Notes under the pieces: model-generated
The model's database searches: none
Told to the model about the DNA's origin: nothing
The model's input: only the letters and a program-made list of their open reading frames with translations
Shown here: piece by piece, positions 17,639 to 25,882 of the stretch
Layout of the letters: every line of letters begins with the position of its first letter
How positions within the stretch are numbered: the first letter of the stretch is position 1
Program-made: the position numbers and the translations under genes
Source of the DNA: CAYMST01 sp964393115
GTDB lineage: Bacteria; Bacteroidota; Bacteroidia; Cytophagales; Cyclobacteriaceae
Reading direction: 5' to 3'
Assembly (NCBI GenBank): GCA_964393115.1
Contig: CAYMST010000008.1
Span: forward strand, 1-43,076
Length of the DNA: 43,076 bases

Positions 17639-17980
17639 TCAGATTTTTCTTTTTAGCCTGAAATAGAGATATACCGGGATAAAGATCGTGTAACCATAGA
17701 AAACCTGATTGCCAAACTGCAACCACCCAACAATAGTCAACAATAACATGACAATCACGATGATTTGAATGAGGCTAGCACTTGCATAGGAAGCCTTCCT
17801 GGTTTTTCTGCTAAAAGAAATATTGGTGGAGTACTCTGGTTTTGCATCAGGGTCGGTCTCCAGCGAACGTTTAATTTCTTTTTCACGCCTATCCAAATCT
17901 TCACGAATCGGATCATAATAGATAGGTTCGTACCTAAACGTTTGGTGTTTATTTTTTTTGAAGAAAGAAAAAACTGCCAT
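17639..17980 (-). CDS. small membrane protein upstream of mutL
   Basis: A 113-aa protein. The first 65 residues are charged and cytoplasmic ('FRYEPIYYDPIREDLDRRE'), followed by two membrane segments at about 68-88 and 91-107 and a short basic tail. I recall similar proteins near mutL in Cytophagales, but no function is known. It is the first gene of the probable mutL - rhomboid - rhomboid run. TTAC and AT-rich DNA lie upstream; I see no clear -7 element. Confidence 0.75.
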   Translation of the reverse strand: MAVFSFFKKNKHQTFRYEPIYYDPIREDLDRREKEIKRSLETDPDAKPEYSTNISFSRKTRKASYASASLIQIIVIVMLLLTIVGWLQFGNQVFYGYTIFIPVYLYFRLKRKI

Positions 17981-18141
17981 TCCTATTTTGCTTATTGGTA
18001 AACTTGCCGAGCTCGATTTTTATTTTCGAACGGCAAAAATGAAAATAATCGAATTTCGGTGCTTAACTTTTAACATAAACTTATCGAAAATAGTTGTATC
18101 GCGTCGTATTAATATTAGAACGCTACGTAGAAAGTCCAAGT

Positions 18142-20565
18142 ATGAGGTGGATTAGTTGTTGTCTTTTGCTACTCGTTATTATGTCAAGCTTGGCGGGTTC
18201 TGCTAGCGCTTTCTCTCCTTCATTTTCCGATAGTCTGATAAGATATATGTCAATTGAAGAGAAAATTGACCAATTGATATGGATCGGTGAAGATAATACT
18301 ATAATCCCAACGAGCCAGTTTGCTAGCTCCCTAATCATATCCAAAGCGTCTTCACCATACTCCTTAATCCAAAAGCCTTATGCAATAGATTACTTGTCGA
18401 CCTTAGGTGAACCATTTTTGAAAGATGAACTGAAGGATCTGCTCGTCCACCAGCCTTCGCTGGACCTGGTACTTATGGAAACACCTGATTCGGTTTGGAA
18501 GTACCGAAATCATAAGCGGATAGATGCTGCGATTCGAGGTCATTTTGAAATAGTGTCTCATGCTAATCGCCTAACAAAGTCGAAATTAGAAATAGTTTTC
18601 CTCGAAAAATTTGAAAGCCTGTATCCTATAGCTGCCAAGCTAGATGTGAAATGGAAAAAGAAGAAATGGCAGCCCAACTTAGTTATCGGTGAGGTGAAGA
18701 ATGGTTTTGACCCCGAGCTATTTCTGAGAAAAGGAGGGGATATTGCTATAGTTAATAGAGAAAATTATGCTGTGATACGGAATAGCTTGATTGATTTCTA
18801 TTATGGTGGAAAGAAAAATAAAAAGATCATTGATTTATGCGTTAAGAGATCCTTAAGGGTGGTGAATCAATTAAAGACCCAGAAGCAACAATCACACACT
18901 CAAACGGCTGGAGCGAGCTTTTTTCGGTACGAAAATAGCACTGAAAGTATAGTAGCTCATGACCCAAACGCGACCCTTCCGCTTAAACTATCTACATATT
19001 CCAAGGTCTTGGTGGTCGGTGAAACATGGATGCATAGGCTGGTGGAGCGATACATAGAGAGCGACTTTATTGACCAGGAAAAAGAAGCCCTAGGCAACAT
19101 AGACACATACGATTTTGTCATAACATTTTCGAGGCGAGATTTCGAGCGCACCTTGCCTCATGCCCCTAAGCAAGTGGTCTTATGTGCTCAGGGGCCGTTT
19201 TCTATGATAAAGCCACTCATCGACGATCAATCATTCCTGTGGTCTGCAGATACATCTACTATGGTGACTGATGTGATGATCCAATGTTTGTTTGGTGCAT
19301 TGTCGGCCAAAGGGAAAATGCCAATAACGGCTATCGAAAGTGTTAAGCCAGCTCTTATGACGAAAGGCTTTACCTATTTACCGGTTGAAGAGAAGCAAAG
19401 AAGTAGGTTGATGATCCGGATAGACAGTGTACTTGGACAATCAATAAAGGAGAGAGATACTCCTGGAGTACGGCTCTTTTGTTCGATCAACAGAAATGTA
19501 GTGTTGAATGAGAGCTACGGGTTTTTGACATATGACAGTCTTCATGCGGTAAGCGAAAAAACTCTTTTTGATTTAGCCAGTTTGACGAAAGTATTGGTGA
19601 CCACATTACTGATGATGAAGGCGGATGAAGAAGGGGTAATCGATTTAGACCGAAATCTCGGTGATTATTTGCCCGAATTGATTGGGACTGACAAAGAATA
19701 TATAAGACTGGAAAAAATTCTACTCCACGAGTCTCAATTACACTCCTATGTAGGACTTTGGCGACTGCTACTTGAAGACAGACAACTCTTAGATACAGCG
19801 TGGAAAGAAGGATATTATCATATAAGCGATAGCGTTTATGCACACCCGCTGAGTCGAAACCTTTGGGTAAAAGGATTAGTGGAAAGTAGGCTGAGAACCA
19901 ACCTATACGAGTCTAGGTACCTCTACTCAGACCTTGGGTTTATGTTTCTTCAGTTAGTACTAGAGCGGGTCTACAACCGATCGTTAGATGAACTTTACAA
20001 AGATAAGATCAGCGCTCCCTTAGGGTTACGACGCATTTTTTATAACCCTCTAAGCTACGCTACTAAATCGCAAATTGCTCCCACTTCTTTTGATGAATAT
20101 TTAAGAGACGAGATGCTTTGGGGGTGGGTGCACGACCGCAATGCGGCTATGGCGGGAGGAGTGGCAGGTCATGCAGGCTTGTTTGGCACTGCCAAGGACG
20201 TGGCTCGTATTGGTCAAATGGTGTTAAATGAAGGGGATTTCAATGGACAAAAGCTTTTGCAAAGAAATATTGTTCGTTATTATACGGACTATCGAAATGG
20301 TTCAAGCAGACGAGGATATGGTTGGGATAAGCCCGATTTGGATAAAGGGAAAGAAAATGTCTCCATCTATTCAAGCCCACATACTTTTGGACATTCTGGG
20401 TTTACAGGTACGTGCCTTTGGGTAGATCCTGAATATAATTTGGTGTTTGTTTTTTTGTCCAATAGAATACATCCTGATGAAAATAATCGACAATTAATAG
20501 AAAAAAACGTTCGTTCTCGGATTCTAGATATTATCTATGAGGAACTATTGATAGATACGAATTAA
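18142..20565 (+). CDS. fusion of a degenerate GH3-like region and a serine beta-lactamase-family domain
   Basis: 807 aa from the ATG at 18142, which puts a signal peptide (1-24, ending SASAF) at the N-terminus; an upstream TTG at 18094 is less likely. Residues about 30-410 follow the plan of the NagZ-type GH3 half of known Bacteroidota GH3/beta-lactamase fusions ('MSIEEKIDQLIWIG' at the start; 'QVVLCAQGPFSMI' and 'CLFGALSAKGKMPIT' at the end). The barrel is short and shows neither the KHFPGHG-type loop nor a nucleophile motif. Residues about 430-800 form a class C/esterase-type domain with S480-x-x-K483 (SLTK), Y595-S-D597 and H751-S-G753. It is probably exported and acts on peptidoglycan or a related ester/amide. 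bshA follows 46 nt downstream. Confidence 0.85.
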   Translation: MRWISCCLLLLVIMSSLAGSASAFSPSFSDSLIRYMSIEEKIDQLIWIGEDNTIIPTSQFASSLIISKASSPYSLIQKPYAIDYLSTLGEPFLKDELKDLLVHQPSLDLVLMETPDSVWKYRNHKRIDAAIRGHFEIVSHANRLTKSKLEIVFLEKFESLYPIAAKLDVKWKKKKWQPNLVIGEVKNGFDPELFLRKGGDIAIVNRENYAVIRNSLIDFYYGGKKNKKIIDLCVKRSLRVVNQLKTQKQQSHTQTAGASFFRYENSTESIVAHDPNATLPLKLSTYSKVLVVGETWMHRLVERYIESDFIDQEKEALGNIDTYDFVITFSRRDFERTLPHAPKQVVLCAQGPFSMIKPLIDDQSFLWSADTSTMVTDVMIQCLFGALSAKGKMPITAIESVKPALMTKGFTYLPVEEKQRSRLMIRIDSVLGQSIKERDTPGVRLFCSINRNVVLNESYGFLTYDSLHAVSEKTLFDLASLTKVLVTTLLMMKADEEGVIDLDRNLGDYLPELIGTDKEYIRLEKILLHESQLHSYVGLWRLLLEDRQLLDTAWKEGYYHISDSVYAHPLSRNLWVKGLVESRLRTNLYESRYLYSDLGFMFLQLVLERVYNRSLDELYKDKISAPLGLRRIFYNPLSYATKSQIAPTSFDEYLRDEMLWGWVHDRNAAMAGGVAGHAGLFGTAKDVARIGQMVLNEGDFNGQKLLQRNIVRYYTDYRNGSSRRGYGWDKPDLDKGKENVSIYSSPHTFGHSGFTGTCLWVDPEYNLVFVFLSNRIHPDENNRQLIEKNVRSRILDIIYEELLIDTN

Positions 20566-20611
20566 ACTTTCCGCTCTTTTTTGGGGTTATTGATTCATCA
20601 AACAAGAAATT

Positions 20612-21751
20612 ATGCAAATTGGAATAGTTTGCTATCCTACATACGGAGGTAGTGGTGTGGTAGCAACGGAGTTAGGGATTGCCTTGGCCCAAAAAGGGCA
20701 CAAAATACACTTCATAACCTACTCGCAACCTTCAAGACTTAACGTATTCAGCGAGAATATTTTCTATCATGAAGTAAGCATAAAAAATTATCCGCTTTTT
20801 GATTACCCCCCATATGAGCTGGCCTTGGCGAGTAAAATTGTAGAAGTAGTGCTCTATGAAAAACTAGACCTGATGCATGTTCATTATGCCATTCCTCATG
20901 CTTCAGCAGCTTTTTTGGCGCAACAAATATTAGAAACGAAAAATATTCAATTACCTTTTGTGACCACACTACATGGGACCGATATCACCATTGTGGGCAA
21001 AGACTCAAGTTATGAGCCAGTAGTTACCTTTTCTATCAATAAATCAAACGGGATTACCTCGGTGTCTCAAGATTTGAGGCGTGATACCTATGAACACTTT
21101 GATATTAAAAAGGAAATAGACGTGATCCCCAATTTTATTGACTTGGAGAAATTCAAAAAACAGAAAATGGATCACTTTAAAATAGCTATATGCCCTAATG
21201 GTGAGAAGCTTATTGTACATACCTCCAACTTTCGAAAAGTAAAACGCGTAGAAGATGTACTCAAAGTGTTTTGTGCGATAAGAAACGAAATTCCATCCAA
21301 GTTACTTCTGGTAGGTGATGGACCAGAAAGGGCCAATATCGAAATGATGGCCAGAGAGTGTGGACATCAGGATGATATACGGTTTTTAGGTAAGCTAGAG
21401 CAAGTGCAACAAGTGCTGTCTGTAGCTGATCTATTCCTCATGCCATCAGAAAAAGAAAGTTTTGGACTTGCTGCGCTGGAGGCTATGGCGTGCGAAGTTC
21501 CTGTTATATCATCAAATACAGGCGGCTTGCCTGAACTAAACTTAGACGGGGTCACCGGCTTCCTTTGTGATGTCGGTGATGTAGACGAAATGTCTAAGAA
21601 AGCATTGGTTGTGCTGTCTGATGATGAGAAGTTACAGGGGTTCAAAAGAAACGCGTTACTTCGAGCTAAAGAGTTCGATATACACAATATACTTCCTCAA
21701 TATGAGGCTTATTATAACAGAATTATAGCTGAATACCACGAACTTGTATGA
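20612..21751 (+). CDS. bshA: N-acetyl-alpha-D-glucosaminyl L-malate synthase
   Basis: A 379-aa GT4-family glycosyltransferase that joins UDP-GlcNAc and L-malate in the first step of bacillithiol synthesis. Typical BshA features: the N-terminal CYPTYGGSGVVATELG loop (about 7-22), HGTDITIVG near 120, NFRKVKRV near 205, and the E-x7-E nucleotide-sugar motif in EKESFGLAALEAMA near 288. Length and order match the family throughout. It starts 46 nt after the serine hydrolase gene on the same strand; bshB and bshC are not in the window. Bacillithiol is the main low-molecular-weight thiol in many Bacteroidota, in line with the other redox genes here. Confidence 0.95.
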   Translation: MQIGIVCYPTYGGSGVVATELGIALAQKGHKIHFITYSQPSRLNVFSENIFYHEVSIKNYPLFDYPPYELALASKIVEVVLYEKLDLMHVHYAIPHASAAFLAQQILETKNIQLPFVTTLHGTDITIVGKDSSYEPVVTFSINKSNGITSVSQDLRRDTYEHFDIKKEIDVIPNFIDLEKFKKQKMDHFKIAICPNGEKLIVHTSNFRKVKRVEDVLKVFCAIRNEIPSKLLLVGDGPERANIEMMARECGHQDDIRFLGKLEQVQQVLSVADLFLMPSEKESFGLAALEAMACEVPVISSNTGGLPELNLDGVTGFLCDVGDVDEMSKKALVVLSDDEKLQGFKRNALLRAKEFDIHNILPQYEAYYNRIIAEYHELV

Positions 21752-21775
21752 TAAATTAATTCAGCAAGGTCTTTT

Positions 21776-23326
21776 TTATCCTTGAGAGGCAAAGAAGATT
21801 AGCCATACCACAATAAAGAGCGGTATCAGAATCGGTATCGAAAAACGAATAATATAACCGAAGAATGAAGGCATCCGAATACCTGACTGCTCTGCTATCG
21901 ATTTAACCATGAAGTTTGGACCATTACCAATATAGGTCATTGATCCAAAAAATACTGCCGCGATAGATATCGCCTTTAAATACAGAACAGAGTTGTCATA
22001 TCCCCCTTCTGAGAAAGAAACAACTTGCGATAACTGATTGATATCCGCACCTTGTGAAGCCATGGCAGCCGTTAAGAAGTTGATATAGGTAGGGGCGTTA
22101 TCCAAGAACCCTGACAAGAATCCTGTACCCCAATACAAGGTGTTATGATTAATCATAGCTGCACCTTCTGGTGACTTTGCAAACTCTCCGACCAGTTCTA
22201 ATGCTGGCATCATCGTTCCGAATATCCCGATAAAAATAAAGGCTACTTCCCGAATCGGCTCGAAATTGAAAGCGTTACCTGATAAAGCCTCTTTGTTGGC
22301 TAGTTTGTAGGACAAGAAAGCACAAGAAAGCATAATGACTTCCCGTACAAATGAGAATTTCTGACCATGATATTCTATTGCAGGAACCCATGCAAGTACG
22401 TTGGGGTCCAGGAAAACGGCACCAATGACGACAACTAGCCAAATGAAATTCTTGGAGCCAACCAGCTTGATTTTACCTGTGGGTTGTTCCTTATCCTCTC
22501 CAAAGCTGTAATCAGATTTGTTTTGTCGATCAACGAAATAGAAGACCACGAGTAGAATAACTACCGCAAAAGCCCAAGCGGGTAAGTTGTTAGATATAGT
22601 CCAGAAAAAAGGAACACCCTTCAAAAAACCGAGAAAAAGTGGTGGATCACCGATAGGTGTTAATGAACCGCCTATGTTGCTGACTACAAAAATGAAAAAG
22701 ATGATGTGATAAGGTTTAATACGGTATTTATTAAGCCTTACAAAAGGTCGTATCAATAGCATTGAAGCCCCGGTGGTACCTATAATGTTGGCAATAACTG
22801 CTCCAATGGCTAGGATGGTTACATTGGCCAGTGGATGTACCTTTTTATCCACATCGATCATAATACCTCCTGAGGCAACATAAAGACCAGCTAGCAACGC
22901 TATAAATTGTACATACTCTGCTAGAGCATGTACCGGACCATGAGTGTTGTGAAGCCCAAAAATGTAATATGCCACGACGAGTATAGCCAGAAAAATGGCT
23001 ACATATGGGTATGCCTTATGCCAGAAGTGCTCGTAAAATAATGGCCCTGTGGCAATCATTATGAGTAATAACGCAAATGGAAATACGGCCCAGTAGGGGA
23101 CAGAAACGTGATGATCGGACGATGCTTCTTCATCATGTGACCTTTCGGTCGATTGGGTATGGGATTCATGATGATGATCATCATCATTTGACACATTCGT
23201 ATGTAATGCAAGCTGAGCTTTAGGAAGATCCTGGTTTTGTGTTTCAAGGTTTCCGACTAGGTCGTTACCAAAGACATTTAAACTTAGAAAGAAGAGCAAG
23301 AAGCTCGAAATATGGTTTAAAATCAT
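21776..23326 (-). CDS. nhaD: NhaD-type sodium:proton antiporter
   Basis: A 516-aa inner-membrane protein of the ion-transporter (ArsB/NhaD) superfamily with about 12-13 membrane segments. NhaD hallmarks are GGSLTPIGDPPLFLGFLKGVPFFW near residue 220 and 'GFLSGFLDNAPTYINFL' near 400. It should export Na+ (or Li+) in exchange for protons. A cleavable-looking signal segment (1-20) precedes an Asp/His-rich stretch at about 45-75, with DDDHHHE and DHHVS, before the first true membrane helix. This stretch may bind metal. It is convergent with bshA (24-nt gap). A LacI-type palindrome lies 154 nt upstream of its start. Confidence 0.88.
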   Translation of the reverse strand: MILNHISSFLLFFLSLNVFGNDLVGNLETQNQDLPKAQLALHTNVSNDDDHHHESHTQSTERSHDEEASSDHHVSVPYWAVFPFALLLIMIATGPLFYEHFWHKAYPYVAIFLAILVVAYYIFGLHNTHGPVHALAEYVQFIALLAGLYVASGGIMIDVDKKVHPLANVTILAIGAVIANIIGTTGASMLLIRPFVRLNKYRIKPYHIIFFIFVVSNIGGSLTPIGDPPLFLGFLKGVPFFWTISNNLPAWAFAVVILLVVFYFVDRQNKSDYSFGEDKEQPTGKIKLVGSKNFIWLVVVIGAVFLDPNVLAWVPAIEYHGQKFSFVREVIMLSCAFLSYKLANKEALSGNAFNFEPIREVAFIFIGIFGTMMPALELVGEFAKSPEGAAMINHNTLYWGTGFLSGFLDNAPTYINFLTAAMASQGADINQLSQVVSFSEGGYDNSVLYLKAISIAAVFFGSMTYIGNGPNFMVKSIAEQSGIRMPSFFGYIIRFSIPILIPLFIVVWLIFFASQG

Positions 23327-23479
23327 GTGGTTTAGTAATGTGAGGGCCTATACATCCCCTAACGATTGATTCTTAAAATAGATGTGGTCTATTCAGGTGG
23401 CTAAATTTAGCTGTAGATGAGTGAAATGCAAATTTTGTTTATTAAGAAAAGACTATTCTTATTGGATGAATTTGGAAAT

Positions 23480-23495
23480 ATGTAATCGATTACAT
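23480..23495. promoter_or_regulatory. 16-bp perfect palindrome, LacI-type operator
   Basis: ATGTAATCGATTACAT is self-complementary over all 16 bases, with the central CG typical of LacI/GalR-family operators (TGTAAnCGnTTACA). It lies 154 nt upstream of nhaD and 489 nt upstream of the gene at 23984. No LacI-family regulator is encoded in the window. Confidence 0.5.
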
Positions 23496-23797
23496 TTAAA
23501 ACCAGTAATGTCCATTTTTATTTTTTGCAAAAAACGGATGTATGCCTGTAGGGCAGAATGTATAGCTAGTCTGGTATAACCTTTTTCTAATTTTTGACTT
23601 TCTATAGCTAAAATTTTTTCTTAAAGTAACAAGGGGTGTAACGGTTGCAGCTTGATTTTAATTTTGTGAGCCTTTTAGAATGATATGACATTAATCTATT
23701 TTTTTCTTACATTTAAATTCTTTCGATAAAACAGCTCCTGGCTTCTATTAATTGAAAGCTAAAACCTACGTTTATTCTCTTTATAGGAGGTTTTTCT

Positions 23798-23833
23798 ATG
23801 TTCACTCCAAAAGATGCCGAAATAGAGAGATAG
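23798..23833 (+). CDS. possible 11-codon leader peptide
   Basis: ATG at 23798 begins MFTPKDAEIER and stops at 23833. It is preceded by a near-ideal Shine-Dalgarno (AGGAGG ending at 23790) at 7 nt, which stands out in a genome that hardly uses such sites. The AGGAGG arm can pair with AAAACCT at 23761-23767, so the site could be hidden in a hairpin. It may be chance. Confidence 0.15.
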   Translation: MFTPKDAEIER

Positions 23834-23983
23834 AGACGTTTATTTTACATTTAGCAACTTGATTGTTATAAATACGTTATTAGTCAGGTAGTTATATGTC
23901 TTATAGCTTGTTTTTAGTCTAATTAATCCCTATATTAATACTGAAAATGAGCGGTTTATGGACTCATTCTAAATCTTATTGCC

Positions 23984-24601
23984 ATGAAATTTTTAAATAA
24001 AATAACACTGTATACCTCTTTTGTCCTTACCTGCGTTATGGCGACAGCTCAGGATGCTACTACTATTGAACTCAAGTCTTATGACTTACAGAAGAAATAT
24101 GACTTGGTGTTCTCTTCTAAAGACCCTTCTATCAAGCGAGTAAATATTGCGATATCAAATAGTAAAGGTGAAAGGGTGATGGCCGAGACAATCCGCGAGT
24201 TGGCTTTTACGAAACGTTTCTCTTTAGCTGTTTTACCGTTGGACGAATACACGATAAGTGTAAGCTACGGAAAGTCCACCCGAGATTTTTTCGTGAAGAC
24301 TATTTCAAAGGAAGAATGGATGGAAAAGCAAATAGAAATTACAAGTATAGACGACCATGCAGTCATCAGGGTAGATACTAACCTGCTAGGTAAGATAAGT
24401 GTGGTGGTTTACGGACCCGGTCACGAACTGATTAACTATGCTGATATGAACACAGCGGTTGAAAGAGAAATCAAACTTCCAATAAGTATTTTAAAGTCTG
24501 ATCAGATTCGCGTTGAAGTACTTCGTGATAAAAAAACACTCAAAGTCGTTGATCTTGATTTTAAGACTGAAAACGTTACTGACTTAGTTGAGACTAAGTA
24601 G
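23984..24601 (+). CDS. secreted protein with two beta-sandwich-like halves
   Basis: A 205-aa protein with a signal peptide (1-22, ending ATAQ). The mature protein reads as two beta-rich halves, about 27-105 and 107-195. The first contains 'IAISNSKGERVMAETIRE' followed by 'FSLAVLPLDEYTISV', a layout like DUF3244 / secretion-tail-type Ig folds that describe a filament or surface subunit. No catalytic residues or lipobox are visible. Upstream is a long regulatory region; downstream 262 nt carry no gene. Function unknown. Confidence 0.65.
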   Translation: MKFLNKITLYTSFVLTCVMATAQDATTIELKSYDLQKKYDLVFSSKDPSIKRVNIAISNSKGERVMAETIRELAFTKRFSLAVLPLDEYTISVSYGKSTRDFFVKTISKEEWMEKQIEITSIDDHAVIRVDTNLLGKISVVVYGPGHELINYADMNTAVEREIKLPISILKSDQIRVEVLRDKKTLKVVDLDFKTENVTDLVETK

Positions 24602-24753
24602 TTCGTATATCAGACTGCATTTATTGCTCAAGAACTAATAAAATAAGGCCATAGAACATACTGATGTATCAGGATTAAGCATTGGCTTTCAGTTTTAACT
24701 AAGCTATCCTCTCTCTCAGTAAAGATTATTATTTAACATCTATTCTAGAGTTG

Positions 24754-24805
24754 ATATAAAATCGATCAATATATCATTCACGTTTGCTCTTTTGTACAAT
24801 TATCT
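24754..24805 (-). pseudogene. copy B of a 52-bp dispersed sequence, possible gene remnant
   Basis: Partner of 9377-9428 (38 of 52 identical, no gaps). On the minus strand it reads ...R-stop-LYKRANVNDILIDFISTLE-stop, close to the peptide of copy A. The internal stop shows it is not a working gene if it ever was one. Confidence 0.35.
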
Positions 24806-24864
24806 CAGAGGTTGTATGTAACAATACCTTTATCGAATAAGAGAATTGGGCTTGCTGGTTGATA

Positions 24865-25224
24865 TCATTTATAGTCAATTAATGCTTCATTTTTCCAGCG
24901 GTTCGAACGAAAATATATGCGCTCTCTTAGCGCTTCATTAGAGTTGTTCATCCATTGAGACCATTCTCCACTTGGTCGGAACCAATGCCAGATATTACAA
25001 AAGTCAGGGGCATTATCGTGAGTCACCTCAAAAAGCTCTTGCTCCAAGCCTTCAATGAAATACCTCAAATGTAGGTTTGAGCCTTCAGGATTTATTTTTG
25101 AAATTTGATGATGCGCTTCTTCAATATCCTCAATTAGTTCGTTGAACTCCCATTTTGTCCAGTATTCTTGTTTCGTCCAGGAATTGGGTGTAGTCGATTT
25201 GAAGAGATAACTGAAAAGTCCCAT
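24865..25224 (-). CDS. hypothetical cytoplasmic protein, 119 aa
   Basis: A 119-aa protein rich in Trp, Glu and Asn, without signal peptide or membrane segment. A helical, acidic middle ('ELIEDIEEAHHQI') is followed by 'WHWFRPSGEWSQWMNN'. I recognise no family. It lies 80 nt downstream of another hypothetical gene on the same strand, with an AT-rich spacer, so it may have its own promoter. The composition fits neighbouring genes and the frame is clean, which supports a real gene. Confidence 0.6.
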   Translation of the reverse strand: MGLFSYLFKSTTPNSWTKQEYWTKWEFNELIEDIEEAHHQISKINPEGSNLHLRYFIEGLEQELFEVTHDNAPDFCNIWHWFRPSGEWSQWMNNSNEALRERIYFRSNRWKNEALIDYK

Positions 25225-25304
25225 GACGTGAATATTATAAAATAATTATACTAACGTGTGTTTTTTGTTGTCTAGACCAGCTTTTAGCTATTTCTAAAAC
25301 TTGG

Positions 25305-25835
25305 CTATCTCAAAGGCTTTTGTAGTAGATGCTCCACATCATCAATGATGGCTCTTTCGACGTTTGAAAACGCCGAATCTCCTTGGTGTCTATGACTACC
25401 ATCGGAATCTATCCACCTTATCAAACGTTGATCATCAAAATAAAACCTGTCTTCCATTATGTTAGTCTTATTGGGACTAAAACTGGTGATAAGTCCAGTC
25501 TCTTTTGCGGTCGTGTCATCCAAATAAATAGACCTATTATAAATGGACTTCTGATCGTAAACGAATATTAGTTCTTGGTTTTTGAAGTAGATATCTCTTG
25601 TTAATTTTCCTGACTCCCCATAAAGCTTGAAGGATAGTTTAACCAGCTCACCTTCGTCGAAGTACTGAATACCTTCCCCACCTTCTGTTGACTGATCCAT
25701 TACTTCAAACTTACGTTTTTCCATCTTTGATAAGTTATCATTGACGTAGATAAACTGTTTTCTTATCTCAATAATAGCCGCTGGTTCTTGCTGAAAAATA
25801 TAGAGCAAGCCTAAAAGCGTTCCCAGATACTTCAT
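25305..25835 (-). CDS. hypothetical protein, 176 aa, probably exported
   Basis: The first 18 residues (MKYLGTLLGLLYIFQQEP) look like a short signal peptide. The rest is a beta-rich domain with alternating charged and hydrophobic residues: 'EGIQYFDEGELVKLSFKLYG', 'RDIYFKNQELIFVYDQ', 'EDRFYFDDQRLIRWID'. The repeated 'YF(D/K)' strands are typical of small Bacteroidota periplasmic proteins that measure or bind something, but no family can be named. It starts 47 nt after arsS on the same strand, so it may be transcribed with the arsenosugar genes; whether it shares their role is unknown. Confidence 0.65.
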   Translation of the reverse strand: MKYLGTLLGLLYIFQQEPAAIIEIRKQFIYVNDNLSKMEKRKFEVMDQSTEGGEGIQYFDEGELVKLSFKLYGESGKLTRDIYFKNQELIFVYDQKSIYNRSIYLDDTTAKETGLITSFSPNKTNIMEDRFYFDDQRLIRWIDSDGSHRHQGDSAFSNVERAIIDDVEHLLQKPLR

Positions 25836-25882
25836 TCGTTTTCAATTGCTGAAATAGGCTAACTTCATCTTGTAACCAACGC

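Larger units (their letters stand above)
23327..23983. other. 657-nt gene-free region
   Basis: Very AT-rich and without a reading frame of normal size. It holds a 16-bp perfect palindrome at 23480-23495, a low-complexity palindrome (six T, GC, six A) near 23525-23538, an inverted repeat (AAAACCT at 23761-23767 with AGGTTTT at about 23787-23794) and a tiny frame behind a strong Shine-Dalgarno at 23798-23833. It separates nhaD from a divergent secreted-protein gene and probably carries the promoters of both. Confidence 0.5.
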
